Positions 46,636-55,694 are shown, numbered from the stretch's first letter. The stretch is 64,000 nucleotides of DNA from Clostridium zeae (GCF_017312485.1 NZ_BMBA01000004.1:124001-188000); one strand, 5' to 3'. A program made the numbers and translations. Notes: generated by a model from the letters alone, not told the origin.

Positions 46636-46664
46636 ATTGTAAATTAATCCCATTAAACAGTCAA
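46636..46664 (-). promoter_or_regulatory. Promoter of the RiPP operon
   Basis: TTGACT (46659-46664) and TACAAT (46636-46641) on the minus strand are 17 bases apart. The ABC exporter ATG lies about 110 bases downstream. No clear operator is seen beside it. Confidence 0.65.
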
Positions 46665-46726
46665 CGTATACTTTTGTTACAAATTATCGCTTTTTTCTTA
46701 TATCAAAATACATTTTTTAAACATAT

Positions 46727-46757
46727 AAAAAAACAGCTAAAGTTACTACTTAGCTGT
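46727..46757 (-). terminator. Hairpin upstream of the RiPP promoter
   Basis: ACAGCTAA and TTAGCTGT with a nine-base loop and T run on the minus strand; it insulates the RiPP operon from transcription coming from the right. The remaining 46529-47066 gap is AT-rich without a gene. Confidence 0.6.
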
Positions 46758-46951
46758 ACATCTTTACTATATATTTTTCTGCATGTTATAATTTTTCTTG
46801 GTATACTTTTGCATATGACAGTTTTAATTTCATCAATTTTTTTCTCTTCTTAACAAAGTTATATAAAGATTAACACATTTATATTTTTTTCTTTCACATA
46901 TTGTTTTGGATTTTATTATATTCTTCTCAGAGTAATTGCAAATTACAAAAA

Positions 46952-46984
46952 CCTACAAAAATTCTAAATCAAAATCTTTGTAGG
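46952..46984 (-). terminator. Terminator of the MBL-DUF1304 operon
   Basis: CCTACAAA and TTTGTAGG form the stem, with a T run on the minus strand. Confidence 0.7.
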
Positions 46985-47066
46985 CTTTATATTGAAGAAA
47001 AAGTATGGTTTTCTCATCATTAATGGCTTTTATTCAACATACCTTTGTACAATACAATATTATTGT

Positions 47067-47438
47067 TTATAAGCTGACAAGTATTGCAAGCATAGCAAGT
47101 ATTGCCAAGCCACCTTGCTTTACTATTATCTTTTTATTAGCAGTGATAGAGCCATATAAAGCTGCTATAATAACGCATGCTAAAAAGAAAACTCTTAATG
47201 GTGTTACCATTGCTTCTGGTACAAAAAAGCTCCAAAATAGACCTGCTGCCAAAAAGCCATTATATAATCCTTGATTTGCAAACAAGACACGTACTTCTTT
47301 TATTTCAAGAAGTTTACTATCTAGCCCAAAGGCTCTTTTAGCCGCTGATGTTTTTATATAAAACATCTCAAGCATCAATATAAAAATGTGTTCTGCAGCT
47401 ACTAGAAAGACCAAAACTGCTATTATATTGTGCATCAT
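47067..47438 (-). CDS. DUF1304 family membrane protein
   Basis: 123 residues with four membrane segments. The pattern AAEHIFILMLEMFYIKTS and LFANQGLYNGFLAAGLFW (key NQGLYNGFLAAG) identifies DUF1304, a small family of unknown role. It lies 13 bases behind the MBL-fold gene and is surely co-transcribed. A common context for DUF1304 is next to MBL hydrolases or detoxification genes. Confidence 0.82.
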   Translation of the reverse strand: MMHNIIAVLVFLVAAEHIFILMLEMFYIKTSAAKRAFGLDSKLLEIKEVRVLFANQGLYNGFLAAGLFWSFFVPEAMVTPLRVFFLACVIIAALYGSITANKKIIVKQGGLAILAMLAILVSL

Positions 47439-47451
47439 AATATACTCCTTT

Positions 47452-48201
47452 TTATAGTTTCATAATCTTCTTTTCTTCTAAGCTTACAAGAGCTTCAGGA
47501 GTATGAGTAGAAAGATATACAGTAGGATTATTGCTAATGAATTCTCTTACATTTTCAAGAGTAATTTTTGCAGCTTCCTTATCTTCAAATACTACGGATA
47601 ACTGATTTTCTACCAATGCAGCATCAGTATAAGTTACATCTCCGTGAAGCATATAAAACAATCCTTCTTTTTCAACTATTACAATACTGTTTCCAGCAGT
47701 ATGCCCTGGAGCAGGTATTAAATATACCCCTTCTGCAATTTTTTCACTACTATCAAAATTGTGATATGCTCCGTCTTTAAACTCAGCTCTCACAATGTTT
47801 TCACCATTCAATTTTAAAGCATCTGCTTCTGCTGGAGAAAGATATATTTTAGCATTTGGGAAGCTTCTTAACTCTCCTGAATGATCTGGATGTTTATGAG
47901 TTAAAAGTATTTTTGACACTTGCTCAGGCATATATCCTAGAGAATTTAATGCTGTTAAGTAATCTTCTATCTTATGTCCTTGATAAATCTTTTGCCCTTC
48001 TCTAGGTGGCATATCTGGAGTTTCTGCTGGAACCCCTGTATCGACTAAAATAACTTCCTTTCCTGTATCTATAACGAAGTTTTGAAGGCTTGATGGGTAT
48101 GTTTTACTTGCATCAAGTGTAATCTTGTCTCCACTTCCTCCAAATGCAAAATCTTGTGTCATAAATCCACCTTCATATAATCTAACTGCTTTAATCTCCA
48201 T
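47452..48201 (-). CDS. MBL-fold metallo-hydrolase, lactonase-like
   Basis: 249 residues from the ATG at 48201, eight or so bases after GGAGGAG; an upstream TTG lies inside that site. The zinc motif HKHPDH (HxHxDH), a distal His in PAPGHTAGNS, an Asp in LHGDVTYTD and a last His in LSTHTPE are all present. The layout is that of N-acyl homoserine lactonase-like hydrolases, though the natural substrate is unknown. First gene of the operon with DUF1304; the 26-bp palindrome at 48313 lies about 110 bases upstream. Confidence 0.85.
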   Translation of the reverse strand: MEIKAVRLYEGGFMTQDFAFGGSGDKITLDASKTYPSSLQNFVIDTGKEVILVDTGVPAETPDMPPREGQKIYQGHKIEDYLTALNSLGYMPEQVSKILLTHKHPDHSGELRSFPNAKIYLSPAEADALKLNGENIVRAEFKDGAYHNFDSSEKIAEGVYLIPAPGHTAGNSIVIVEKEGLFYMLHGDVTYTDAALVENQLSVVFEDKEAAKITLENVREFISNNPTVYLSTHTPEALVSLEEKKIMKL

Positions 48202-48312
48202 AATTATTGTCTCCTCCAATAAACTTATAATATTTAAATTTTGTAAAAATTAAAATTCATGAATATAATTTTAAACTTCTATTGATCAATTTGTGATTGG
48301 TTGTTTAATCGA

Positions 48313-48338
48313 CAATTTAATTGTATACAATTAAATTG
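48313..48338. promoter_or_regulatory. 26-bp perfect palindromic operator, MarR- or GntR-like
   Basis: The whole segment equals its own reverse complement; the centre is AATTGTATACAATT, extended by CAATTT and AAATTG. This centre is typical of MarR- or GntR-family sites. It lies between the divergent MBL (48201) and secreted-protein (48553) genes. No such regulator gene is visible here. Confidence 0.7.
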
Positions 48339-48552
48339 CATATGTCAATATTTTTTTTTACAATATTATCTACTTATATATTAACTCAGTTCTACTATTT
48401 ATTTGCATAGTTTCTGTAAGGTTCTTATTTGATTACTAAATTAGGTTCTTTTATATATTTACCTTATACTTTTAGCTTTCTTCATATGTATATATATTTG
48501 CTCCTTTGAACAAATTAAAATCAAAATATACTAGCTAAAGGAGTATTTACAA

Positions 48553-49200
48553 ATGAAAAAAATTTTAAGAACTCTATTAATTTCATTATTTTCATTATTT
48601 TTAATCTTAGAACCAGTTACCGCTCGCGCTTTAGAAGATACAGTATTTAAAGATATACCTTTTAGCAAAGCTACCTGCGATCTAAGAATGGCTGAGAGAA
48701 GACTTTGGATAGATCATGTTTTATGGACCAGAAGCTTTATTGTAAGTGACTTAGCTTCACTTGAAGATAAAGGCCCTGTATTAGAAAGACTTTTAAAAAA
48801 TCAAGATGATATTGGTAATTCAATAAAACCTTACTATGGAGAAAATGCTGGAAATAAGCTTTCTGCTCTATTGAGAGAACATATAGAACTTGCCGGTCAA
48901 GTTGCTGCTGCAGCAAAGAATAACAATAAAGCCAATTTAGACAAATACAATAAACTATGGTATGAAAATGCAGACAAAATAGCCGATTTTTTAAGTTCCG
49001 CTAACCCCAACTATTCAAATCAAACTCTAAAAAATATGCTGCATAAGCATTTAGAATTTGTTACAGCTCAAGTTGTAGCTAGATTAAATAAGGATTGGAA
49101 AGCAGATATTACTGCATTTGATAAAGGTGAAGATCACATGATCATGTTCTCTGACATACTTATTGATGGCATAGTTAAACAATTTCCTCAAAAATTTTAG
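48553..49200 (+). CDS. Secreted helical protein, unknown function
   Basis: 215 residues. Residues 1-26 form a signal peptide (LLISLFSLFLILEPVTARA). The mature part is rich in helices and has conserved-looking blocks RMAERRLWIDHVLWTRSFI, LRE HIELAGQ and LHKHLEFVT, with several His and Asp, suggesting a four-helix bundle, possibly metal- or ligand-binding. I do not recognise a named family. The start follows AAAGGAG. Single gene with its own terminator. Confidence 0.7.
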   Translation: MKKILRTLLISLFSLFLILEPVTARALEDTVFKDIPFSKATCDLRMAERRLWIDHVLWTRSFIVSDLASLEDKGPVLERLLKNQDDIGNSIKPYYGENAGNKLSALLREHIELAGQVAAAAKNNNKANLDKYNKLWYENADKIADFLSSANPNYSNQTLKNMLHKHLEFVTAQVVARLNKDWKADITAFDKGEDHMIMFSDILIDGIVKQFPQKF

Positions 49201-49229
49201 TAGATGTTCTAAACCTCGTTTCTATTTTG

Positions 49230-49261
49230 TAAAAACCCTCGATTTTTTATCGAGGGTTTTA
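49230..49261 (+). terminator. Terminator of the 48553 gene
   Basis: AAAACCCTCGAT and ATCGAGGGTTTT form a 12-bp stem with a T-rich loop. Confidence 0.9.
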
Positions 49262-49270
49262 TGCTATAAT

Positions 49271-49304
49271 GATAAAACACTTCAATCCAAAATCTATTTT
49301 CAAA
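49271..49304. repeat. Partial copy of the 52460 hairpin element
   Basis: CACTTCAATCC-a-AAATCTATTTTCAAA matches the left arm of the element at 52460-52554 at 26 of 27 positions. Instead of the rest of the element, a different hairpin (49304-49329) follows. Confidence 0.5.
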
Positions 49305-49329
49305 ACCCATGGCAAAAATGCCATGGGTT
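49304..49329 (-). terminator. Terminator of the vWA gene
   Basis: AACCCATGGCA and TGCCATGGGTT form an 11-bp stem ten bases behind the vWA stop. Confidence 0.75.
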
Positions 49330-49338
49330 AAATAAGCT

Positions 49339-50439
49339 TTACCTATCCCAATCTTCTACTTCATAAAGCAAACTAGTATTAGCCATAAGCTTTCTATTAT
49401 AAGAGGTAGATTGAATAAATACCTTGTACTTATCCATTAGTACTGGTTTCAAGGTTTCTAGTACTCCTTTTACATTTTCCTGTGGACTTAGTCTTAGCAT
49501 ATCCCTAACCTGCGCACCATTAAATATCTTTCCTGTTTCTTTTTCATATAACAATATTTCTTTATTAATGCCTACCTTTTCAGTTTTTGTGAGCTCATAG
49601 AACCCTCTGCCTACCTTAAAGGATATTCCTTGCTCTAAGATAAATTCTTTTATACTTTGATTGTTATCAACGTTTAATACCTGAAAACGTCCATCAGGTA
49701 CAGGGTTTAGCCCATCTTCACTTACATAGTCATCTATTTCCTTATGACTTAGTTTTTGTATTGAGCTTTTAATATTATAATTCATTCGCCCTTTTGATTT
49801 AAGCTCTTCAGCAAAAGACATAAGGCTGTCTTCCCCATCTTGTTTATAACAAATAGCCATTATTAAATCAGGTATATTTGCAAACTGATCTAAGGTTAAA
49901 TAAAAACCGCCTGTTTTATTAGCTATTTCCTCATAAAAAGGTTTAGAATGCTTTCTTACTCCTGGCATAGCATGAATTCCATAAACATTTATTCCGCTCT
50001 CCAAAAGTAGTCCGAGTTCATTTCTCCAATCTATTTTATTTACATTTGCAGGATAATTAGGTCCATGGGGTACATCATCACCAATTATAACTAATACCTT
50101 TGAAGTTCCTGATTTCCAGGAAAGGCTCGTCCTTGCTTTATTCAACACTAACTCATAACATTCAGGTGCATCTCCGCCATAGGTTGGTTCAACTTTTGTT
50201 ATAAATTCAATTAATTCTTTTTCATCACTTGAAAAATCCTTAATTTTTATCACATAAGGTTTTTCAGCATCACAATAATCTCCGTGAGCTATTATAGATA
50301 TTCTTAAACTAGGAATATCAGAAAATAATCTAGAAACTATTTGCTTTATAGTTCTTCTAACCTGTGTTAAACATGGATACATCGAACCAGTAGTATCAAA
50401 ACTGATACATACATCTATGCTGTTTTCCATAAACTCCAT
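49339..50439 (-). CDS. von Willebrand factor A domain protein
   Basis: 366 residues. The MIDAS motif DTTGSM (Asp15 to Ser19) begins a vWA fold extending to about 200, with GGDAPECYE and GDDVPHGP. This resembles the vWA part of alpha-kinase VwkA-type proteins, but no kinase domain follows; residues 210-366 are of unknown fold. No signal peptide, so it is cytoplasmic. The start is uncertain by three codons (ATG at 50439 or 50430). Confidence 0.78.
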   Translation of the reverse strand: MEFMENSIDVCISFDTTGSMYPCLTQVRRTIKQIVSRLFSDIPSLRISIIAHGDYCDAEKPYVIKIKDFSSDEKELIEFITKVEPTYGGDAPECYELVLNKARTSLSWKSGTSKVLVIIGDDVPHGPNYPANVNKIDWRNELGLLLESGINVYGIHAMPGVRKHSKPFYEEIANKTGGFYLTLDQFANIPDLIMAICYKQDGEDSLMSFAEELKSKGRMNYNIKSSIQKLSHKEIDDYVSEDGLNPVPDGRFQVLNVDNNQSIKEFILEQGISFKVGRGFYELTKTEKVGINKEILLYEKETGKIFNGAQVRDMLRLSPQENVKGVLETLKPVLMDKYKVFIQSTSYNRKLMANTSLLYEVEDWDR

Positions 50440-50602
50440 CCCAATTAAATTATTACTTAATAAATATTATATTATCTAAATATTTTATTTATTCTTTAAA
50501 GGAACATTTAGAGATATCCACAGTGTAACTTGGTAGTGGCAAACCGCATATTATACTGAATGAAATTTTAAAGTATATAGTAGCTATTATTTACTTTAAA
50601 GT

Positions 50603-50655
50603 AAAAAAATAAGGAGTGATGCTTACCTCTTATGCAAACACCGCTCCTTATTTTT
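50603..50655 (-). terminator. Terminator of the LRR/dockerin gene
   Basis: AAAATAAGGAG pairs with CTCCTTATTTT around a long loop; T run on both sides. Confidence 0.75.
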
Positions 50656-50721
50656 ATTGTACATTACATTTATAAAATTATTTTAATCTATTATTAATAG
50701 CAAATTGTTGTAGCTATTATC

Positions 50722-52266
50722 TTATAACTTTTTAGATATAAATACTAAATCAAAAATATCAACTATACCATCCTTATTAAAATCAAATCTTGAATCCCAA
50801 TTTACATCTGTATTTTCGATACCGTAGTTCTTTGCAACTAATGCCACATCTAACACACTTATCGTTCCGTCCTTATCTATATCACATACGTCTACCCACT
50901 TAGCATAAAGTACTGTGTTTGATATTACTTTATCTGTTGCAAAGTTCCATGGATTTATACATCCTACTTCTTTATACCATCCACCAAAAGTATACCCTGC
51001 TCTAATAGATTCCACCGGTTCTTTTATTGTAGTATTATAATCTGCTATCACACTTTCTACTTCACTTCCACCTTCACTGTTAAATGTTACTGTATGATTT
51101 ATTGAGGGAAGTTCTTGAAATATTATAGCGTTACTAAGTGCATAAATCTGTGCATAAGATCCTACATACCCTTTAATTTTAAAATCTAAATTACAATTAT
51201 TGAATGTCAAAAAGCCAATATTAGTAACACTTCTAGGGATTGTTACTTCTGTTAAAGATGTACAATAGTAAAATGCATAATCACCAATACTTGTAACACT
51301 GTCTGGAATTATTATATTTGTAAAAGCATAACAGTGAGCAAATGCATTAAAATCTATTATTTTAACAGTATCTGGGATTGTTATATTTGCGAGAACTCTG
51401 CACATAATGAAAGCGCGGTATCCAATTCTTGTCACACCATCTGGTATTGTTATATTAGTAAGAGCTGAACAATTTTCAAATGCGCTGTTCCCAATATTTG
51501 TTAGACTACTTGGAAGTGTAACTCCTGCAAGAGCAAAACAATTGTAAAATATAAAGTCACCGGTATTGGTAAGATTATTTGACAATCTTACACTTGACAA
51601 AGCTTGACAGTTATAAAACAAATAATTTCCTACACTTGTTACACTATCAGGCATTACAGCAGTTTTAAGAGCCTTACAGTCCTTAAATGCACCTTCACCA
51701 ATATGTATTACACTATCAGGAATTGTTATGCTAGTAAGAGAAATACACTCCAAAAATGCATAAGTTCCAATACTTGTAACACTATTTGGAATTGTTATTT
51801 CTCCAAATGCTTTACAATCTTGAAAGGTAGAATTTCCTATGCTACTAAGATTAGTTGGAAGTGTTATATTAGGAAGCGATATGCAATATGCAAATGCACT
51901 ATCTCCTATGCTTGTAACACTATTTGGTATTGATACACTTACTAGTGATGAGCAATAATAAAATGCAAAACCACCTATACTTGTAACCGTATTTGGAATT
52001 ATTACGCTAGTCAACGATTTGTTTTTAAAAGCATTACTTCCTATACTTGTAACTGTGTGTCCATCTATGGAGCTTGGTATTGTAATATTTGTAGCACTAC
52101 CATTGTACCCAGTTATTGAATAGGTAACTCCATCGTCAGACTGCCAAGTAAAACCATTTTCATCTGTGCCTGTTGTAGTTGCAGCAAAAGATATAACATT
52201 AAAACTTACAATTAAACTTATAAAAACAAGTATTCCCGATATCAGTTTTATTCTTCCGTTTTTCAT
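50722..52266 (-). CDS. Secreted BspA-type LRR protein with InlB-like repeat and dockerin domain
   Basis: 514 residues. Signal peptide at 1-28 (ending SFAA). About twelve LRR_5 units of 23 residues (ITIPDSVTSIGDYAFYYC type) fill 40-375. Next comes an InlB B-repeat-like domain (VTFNSEGGSEVESV ... GWYKEVGC) and finally a type I dockerin with two Ca-binding loops (DIDKDGTISVLDVALV and DFNKDGIVDIFDLVFI). Dockerins plug into cohesins on a scaffold. No cohesin or scaffoldin is visible here, so the partner is elsewhere or the domain has another use. It is exported and probably surface-bound. Confidence 0.88.
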   Translation of the reverse strand: MKNGRIKLISGILVFISLIVSFNVISFAATTTGTDENGFTWQSDDGVTYSITGYNGSATNITIPSSIDGHTVTSIGSNAFKNKSLTSVIIPNTVTSIGGFAFYYCSSLVSVSIPNSVTSIGDSAFAYCISLPNITLPTNLSSIGNSTFQDCKAFGEITIPNSVTSIGTYAFLECISLTSITIPDSVIHIGEGAFKDCKALKTAVMPDSVTSVGNYLFYNCQALSSVRLSNNLTNTGDFIFYNCFALAGVTLPSSLTNIGNSAFENCSALTNITIPDGVTRIGYRAFIMCRVLANITIPDTVKIIDFNAFAHCYAFTNIIIPDSVTSIGDYAFYYCTSLTEVTIPRSVTNIGFLTFNNCNLDFKIKGYVGSYAQIYALSNAIIFQELPSINHTVTFNSEGGSEVESVIADYNTTIKEPVESIRAGYTFGGWYKEVGCINPWNFATDKVISNTVLYAKWVDVCDIDKDGTISVLDVALVAKNYGIENTDVNWDSRFDFNKDGIVDIFDLVFISKKL

Positions 52267-52591
52267 CTCTATTCTCCTATTAAAAATAAAAATATTATAT
52301 TATTCCTATTATCGTATTTTTTGTTCTTTTATTTAATCTCATTTCAATAACGATGAATATATTTTCTTGGTGATTATTGTTTAAGCTCTCCACTTCCAAA
52401 TGAAATTAATAAACAAAATTCGCCCATATTCTCAAGAAACACGGACGAATTTATACAAAGATGTACCACTTCAATCCGAAATCTATTTTCAAAGCTCCCC
52501 TGGTTTCTGAGGGGATAATTTGAAAATAAAAATTTTCTTACGAAATGGTACATCCAAAAAATATAAAAATCAAAATTAAATTTCAGTAATA
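52267..52591. other. Gap between YdeI and LRR genes, holding the hairpin element
   Basis: No gene. Apart from the element at 52460-52554 the region is AT-rich. The upstream region of the LRR gene (52267-52330) carries its promoter. Confidence 0.4.
52460..52554. mobile_element. 95-bp MITE-like hairpin element
   Basis: GATGTACCA at 52460-52468 is inverted as TGGTACATC at 52546-52554. The arms stay similar inwards (TATTTTCAAA and TTTGAAAATA) and an inner stem CCCCT/AGGGG closes the hairpin. CAAA flanks both ends (52456-52459, 52555-52558), a possible 4-bp target duplication. Part of the left arm recurs at 49271-49304. No coding capacity. Confidence 0.5.
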
Positions 52592-53185
52592 CTAGTCATT
52601 TAAGCCCTTACCACTTAGTATTTGCTGCATATATTTTTCAACCCTTGCAGTTCGAGTTTTTGGTTGTTTAGCATCAGAAAAATAAAAAATGTATGCTCTT
52701 TGTCGTCCTGGGGTCAATGCTTCAAATGCAGTCTTCAACTCTGGAACTTCATTGAATTTATTTTGCAATTCTTCAGGTATTATGCATTCTTCATTCTTTT
52801 TAAATTCAACTTCCAAACCAGCTTTTTCAACTTCAATAGCCTCATAAATATAGGATTTCAATATGGTTTCCATATCAACTATTTCTTGAACACTTGTGAA
52901 TCTAATCTGGCGCCCTGCCTGCACATTCTCTGTTTGTTGGATTAGAATACCCTCTGGATCCTTTAACAAGACTCCTTTGATAAATAAAATCGCACAGTAT
53001 TCTTTAAATCCATGTATCAAAACTATATTTTTACCCTCAAAGGTGTAGCAAGGTTTCCCCCACTTTAATTCCTCGTCTAGCTCACAGTCAAGAATAATCA
53101 TTCTCAATTTTTCAAATTCTTCCTGCCACTTTTGATCCTTACTTAAAAATTCATCAACCTTAGGATTCATATTAATATTTGTCAT
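52592..53185 (-). CDS. YdeI-family protein (DUF1801 plus OmdA)
   Basis: 197 residues. The N-terminal half is DUF1801-like (DEELKWGKPCYTFEGKNIVLIHGFKEYCAILF split here as LKWGKPCYTFEGKN, HGFKEYCAILF). The C-terminal half is the OmdA-like part (LTPGRQRAYIFYFSDAKQPKTRTAR). Such proteins are linked to resistance against bacteriocins and cationic peptides in some bacteria. The start follows GAGAGGTG. Neighbours are unrelated. It is the second YdeI-type gene here after 21477. Confidence 0.82.
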   Translation of the reverse strand: MTNINMNPKVDEFLSKDQKWQEEFEKLRMIILDCELDEELKWGKPCYTFEGKNIVLIHGFKEYCAILFIKGVLLKDPEGILIQQTENVQAGRQIRFTSVQEIVDMETILKSYIYEAIEVEKAGLEVEFKKNEECIIPEELQNKFNEVPELKTAFEALTPGRQRAYIFYFSDAKQPKTRTARVEKYMQQILSGKGLND

Positions 53186-53224
53186 TAAGGAACACCTCTC
53201 TTAAGTTTCTCTATATGTTGATAT

Positions 53225-53629
53225 TTAAACTTCCTTATTCTTTAATAAATCTCTAATTTCTTGAAGTAATAAAACCTCTTCAGACGGTTTAGCTTCAGCT
53301 TTAACGGCTTCAACTTTCTTTTCTCTCTTAAGTTTATTTATTAATTTTACAAATAAGAAAATAGAAAATGAAACAATTAAAAAATCAATAATATTTTGAA
53401 TAAAGTTTCCATAATTAAGAGTAAGTGCTTTTTCATCTCCTTGAGCTCCCTTAATTACAAATTTTAAATATGTAAAGTTAATTCCACCGGTTAAAGCACC
53501 TATTATTGGCATAATAATATCATTTACTAAAGATGTAACTATTTTGCCAAAAGCACCACCAATAACAACACCCACAGCCAAATCCACTACATTTCCCTTT
53601 ACTGCGAACTCTTTAAACTCTTTAAACAT
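53225..53629 (-). CDS. mscL: Large-conductance mechanosensitive channel
   Basis: 134 residues, the normal MscL length. [33 protein letters not shown] is the conserved first membrane helix (core [17 protein letters not shown]), and a second helix follows at about 68-92 ([18 protein letters not shown]). Five subunits form the tension-gated pore that lets solutes out during osmotic downshock. A C-terminal charged helix ends with [11 protein letters not shown]. Single gene. Confidence 0.95.
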   Translation of the reverse strand: MFKEFKEFAVKGNVVDLAVGVVIGGAFGKIVTSLVNDIIMPIIGALTGGINFTYLKFVIKGAQGDEKALTLNYGNFIQNIIDFLIVSFSIFLFVKLINKLKREKKVEAVKAEAKPSEEVLLLQEIRDLLKNKEV

Positions 53630-53853
53630 ATTATCATCCCTCTCAATAAATTTAAAATACTTCTAAATTGATACTATAGCTGTACCATAACTTACATTTT
53701 CAGATTAATTTGGCATAGCTTTTTTTTATTATATCACAATATTTTAATTTTAATTGTAATTTAAATATTCAATAGTATTACTGCTATTAATCAATTTTGA
53801 TATTGGTAGACTCATTTTCAATACTACGTTTATGATTAAATGAAGTTTGGGTA

Positions 53854-54525
53854 TTAAAATTTATCATCTAAACTATTATTAGTAAGTACCACAATAAGTT
53901 CTGACCTGCTCTTTAATTCAAGTTTTTCTAATACCTTGGAAACATAATTCTTTACAGTTCCTTCAGTTACATACAAATCCATTGCAATATCCTTATTGGT
54001 TTTTCCCGCTAGAACATGTCTTGCAACTTCCAGTTCTCTTGGGGTAAGTGTACTTATAAGTTTTTCAATTTCTTTATCACCTTTTGGCAGTTCTTTATTT
54101 ATCTGCATAGAATTTAAAGCATTTATAACTTTTACAGTTACTTTTGGGTTCAATAGCATCTCTCCCTCTAATACACTTTTTATTGCAGCGATTATTTCTT
54201 TCGAACCTGAATCCTTAAGAATATAGCTATCTACCCCATTTTTTAACCCCTCAAATATGTATTCATCCTCATTAAAGGTTGTAAGAATTATAATTTTTAT
54301 GTCAGGGTATTTTTCTTTTATAAGCTTTGTAGCTTCGATGCCATTCATTACAGGCATTCTAATATCCATTAGAACAACCTCTGGCCTTTTAGTTTCAACT
54401 AATTTTAATAGTTCTTGTCCATTTGAAGCTTCTCCAATAATTTCAAGTTCTTCATTTAAACTAAGTATCATCTTTAGTCCTTCTCTTACAATCTCTTGAT
54501 CATCCACTATTATTATCTTTATCAT
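53854..54525 (-). CDS. NarL/LuxR-type response regulator
   Basis: 223 residues. Receiver domain with Asp54 (VLMDIRMP) and Lys in the DSYILKD loop, then a LuxR-type HTH (LTPRELEVARHVLAGKTNKDIA, core region 158-215). It pairs with the kinase encoded just upstream (4-base overlap). It probably drives the divergent ABC-2 exporter operon at 55965. Confidence 0.9.
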   Translation of the reverse strand: MIKIIIVDDQEIVREGLKMILSLNEELEIIGEASNGQELLKLVETKRPEVVLMDIRMPVMNGIEATKLIKEKYPDIKIIILTTFNEDEYIFEGLKNGVDSYILKDSGSKEIIAAIKSVLEGEMLLNPKVTVKVINALNSMQINKELPKGDKEIEKLISTLTPRELEVARHVLAGKTNKDIAMDLYVTEGTVKNYVSKVLEKLELKSRSELIVVLTNNSLDDKF

Positions 54526-55694
54526 AAATTCTTTCCCCTTACTGGTATCTTCCCATTAATTGCAAATCCATTGATCTTATCAGAGTAAAATTCAACTGTC
54601 CCACCTAGGTTAGTTATTCTCTTTTCTATCCCATTTAGTCCATTAGATTTTTTAATATCACCACAGCCTACTCCATTATTTCTAATCTCAAATATAATAT
54701 TATCTAGAGTCTTAATTAGCTTAATATTAAATACATCAGCATTTCCATGCTTAATTCCATTAGTTATGCCTTCCATTATGGTCTTGTAAAGGCAACTTTT
54801 TATCTCTTGCAATTCTTTCTCTATAACATCATCCATTTCAAAGTTAAATTCATATCTTTCATTATGATGAAAATTTTCAAAAAGCTTATTAACTGCCTCT
54901 CTAAGACTTATTATAGATGTATCCTCTTTAAGGACACTTACTACTTCTCTAAGCTTAGCAATGCAATCCTTTGATATAGTGTGTGCCTTGCTAATAACTT
55001 CTTTTGCTTTTTCCTGTTTCAACTCTACTACATTTTCTGCATAATCCAAATTCATGCCTAATGCTATTAGGGAATGACCAATAGAGTCATGAAGTTCTTG
55101 TGCTATCCTTGTTCTTTCCTTTGAAACTGTCAGTTCTTCTATTTTTGCCGAATACTCCTTAAGTTTATAATTTGCACTTATAAGGTCCTTATTTAATTTA
55201 TCTGTTTTTAATTTTTCTATAAACATACTTCTAACCACAAAAACTACAATAAATGAATTTAAATAATTCATAAAAATCTCTCTAATACTAAGGATGTTTG
55301 AAGGAACAGCATTAATTTTATAAGGAATACAAAAAGCTATAAAATTAATGATTAAAAGAAAGACTGGAATTTTCTCGTTAAATATAAGTATATCTATTTG
55401 AAGCACAATATTGTACATAAAGGTCCCATCACCTTTGATTTTATACGAAAAATATGCTGCTATAATATTGCTCAAAATATAAGATAAGGAATACCAAATA
55501 GCTTTATGATCTTTAAGAATTTTTTCTCTTGCAAGATCATTAAAAGCAACGATTATAAGTAAAACACTTAAGAGCAATACTGCAGATAAATCCTCTTTTA
55601 GAGTAACAACCTTATAAAATATTGATAATAAGGCAACAAATCTTATACTTCTTAATACTAACAATCTACCTTTTGCACTTAAAAAATCTATCAT
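54522..55694 (-). CDS. Sensor histidine kinase (HisKA_3 type)
   Basis: 390 residues from the ATG at 55694, after AAAGGGTG. Residues 20-160 contain about five membrane segments without a large external loop. The phospho-accepting His is at about 202 in ELHDSIGHSLIALG, and the ATPase domain has NGIKHGNA and NGVGCGDIKKSNGLNG. This layout fits intramembrane-sensing kinases that respond to envelope stress or antibiotics. It is the partner of the 53854 regulator. Confidence 0.88.
   Translation of the reverse strand: MIDFLSAKGRLLVLRSIRFVALLSIFYKVVTLKEDLSAVLLLSVLLIIVAFNDLAREKILKDHKAIWYSLSYILSNIIAAYFSYKIKGDGTFMYNIVLQIDILIFNEKIPVFLLIINFIAFCIPYKINAVPSNILSIREIFMNYLNSFIVVFVVRSMFIEKLKTDKLNKDLISANYKLKEYSAKIEELTVSKERTRIAQELHDSIGHSLIALGMNLDYAENVVELKQEKAKEVISKAHTISKDCIAKLREVVSVLKEDTSIISLREAVNKLFENFHHNERYEFNFEMDDVIEKELQEIKSCLYKTIMEGITNGIKHGNADVFNIKLIKTLDNIIFEIRNNGVGCGDIKKSNGLNGIEKRITNLGGTVEFYSDKINGFAINGKIPVRGKNL

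Noticed and set aside
50800-52100. Many near-identical 69-base repeats in DNA
   Set aside because: They encode the 23-residue LRR units of the BspA-type protein and need no separate explanation.
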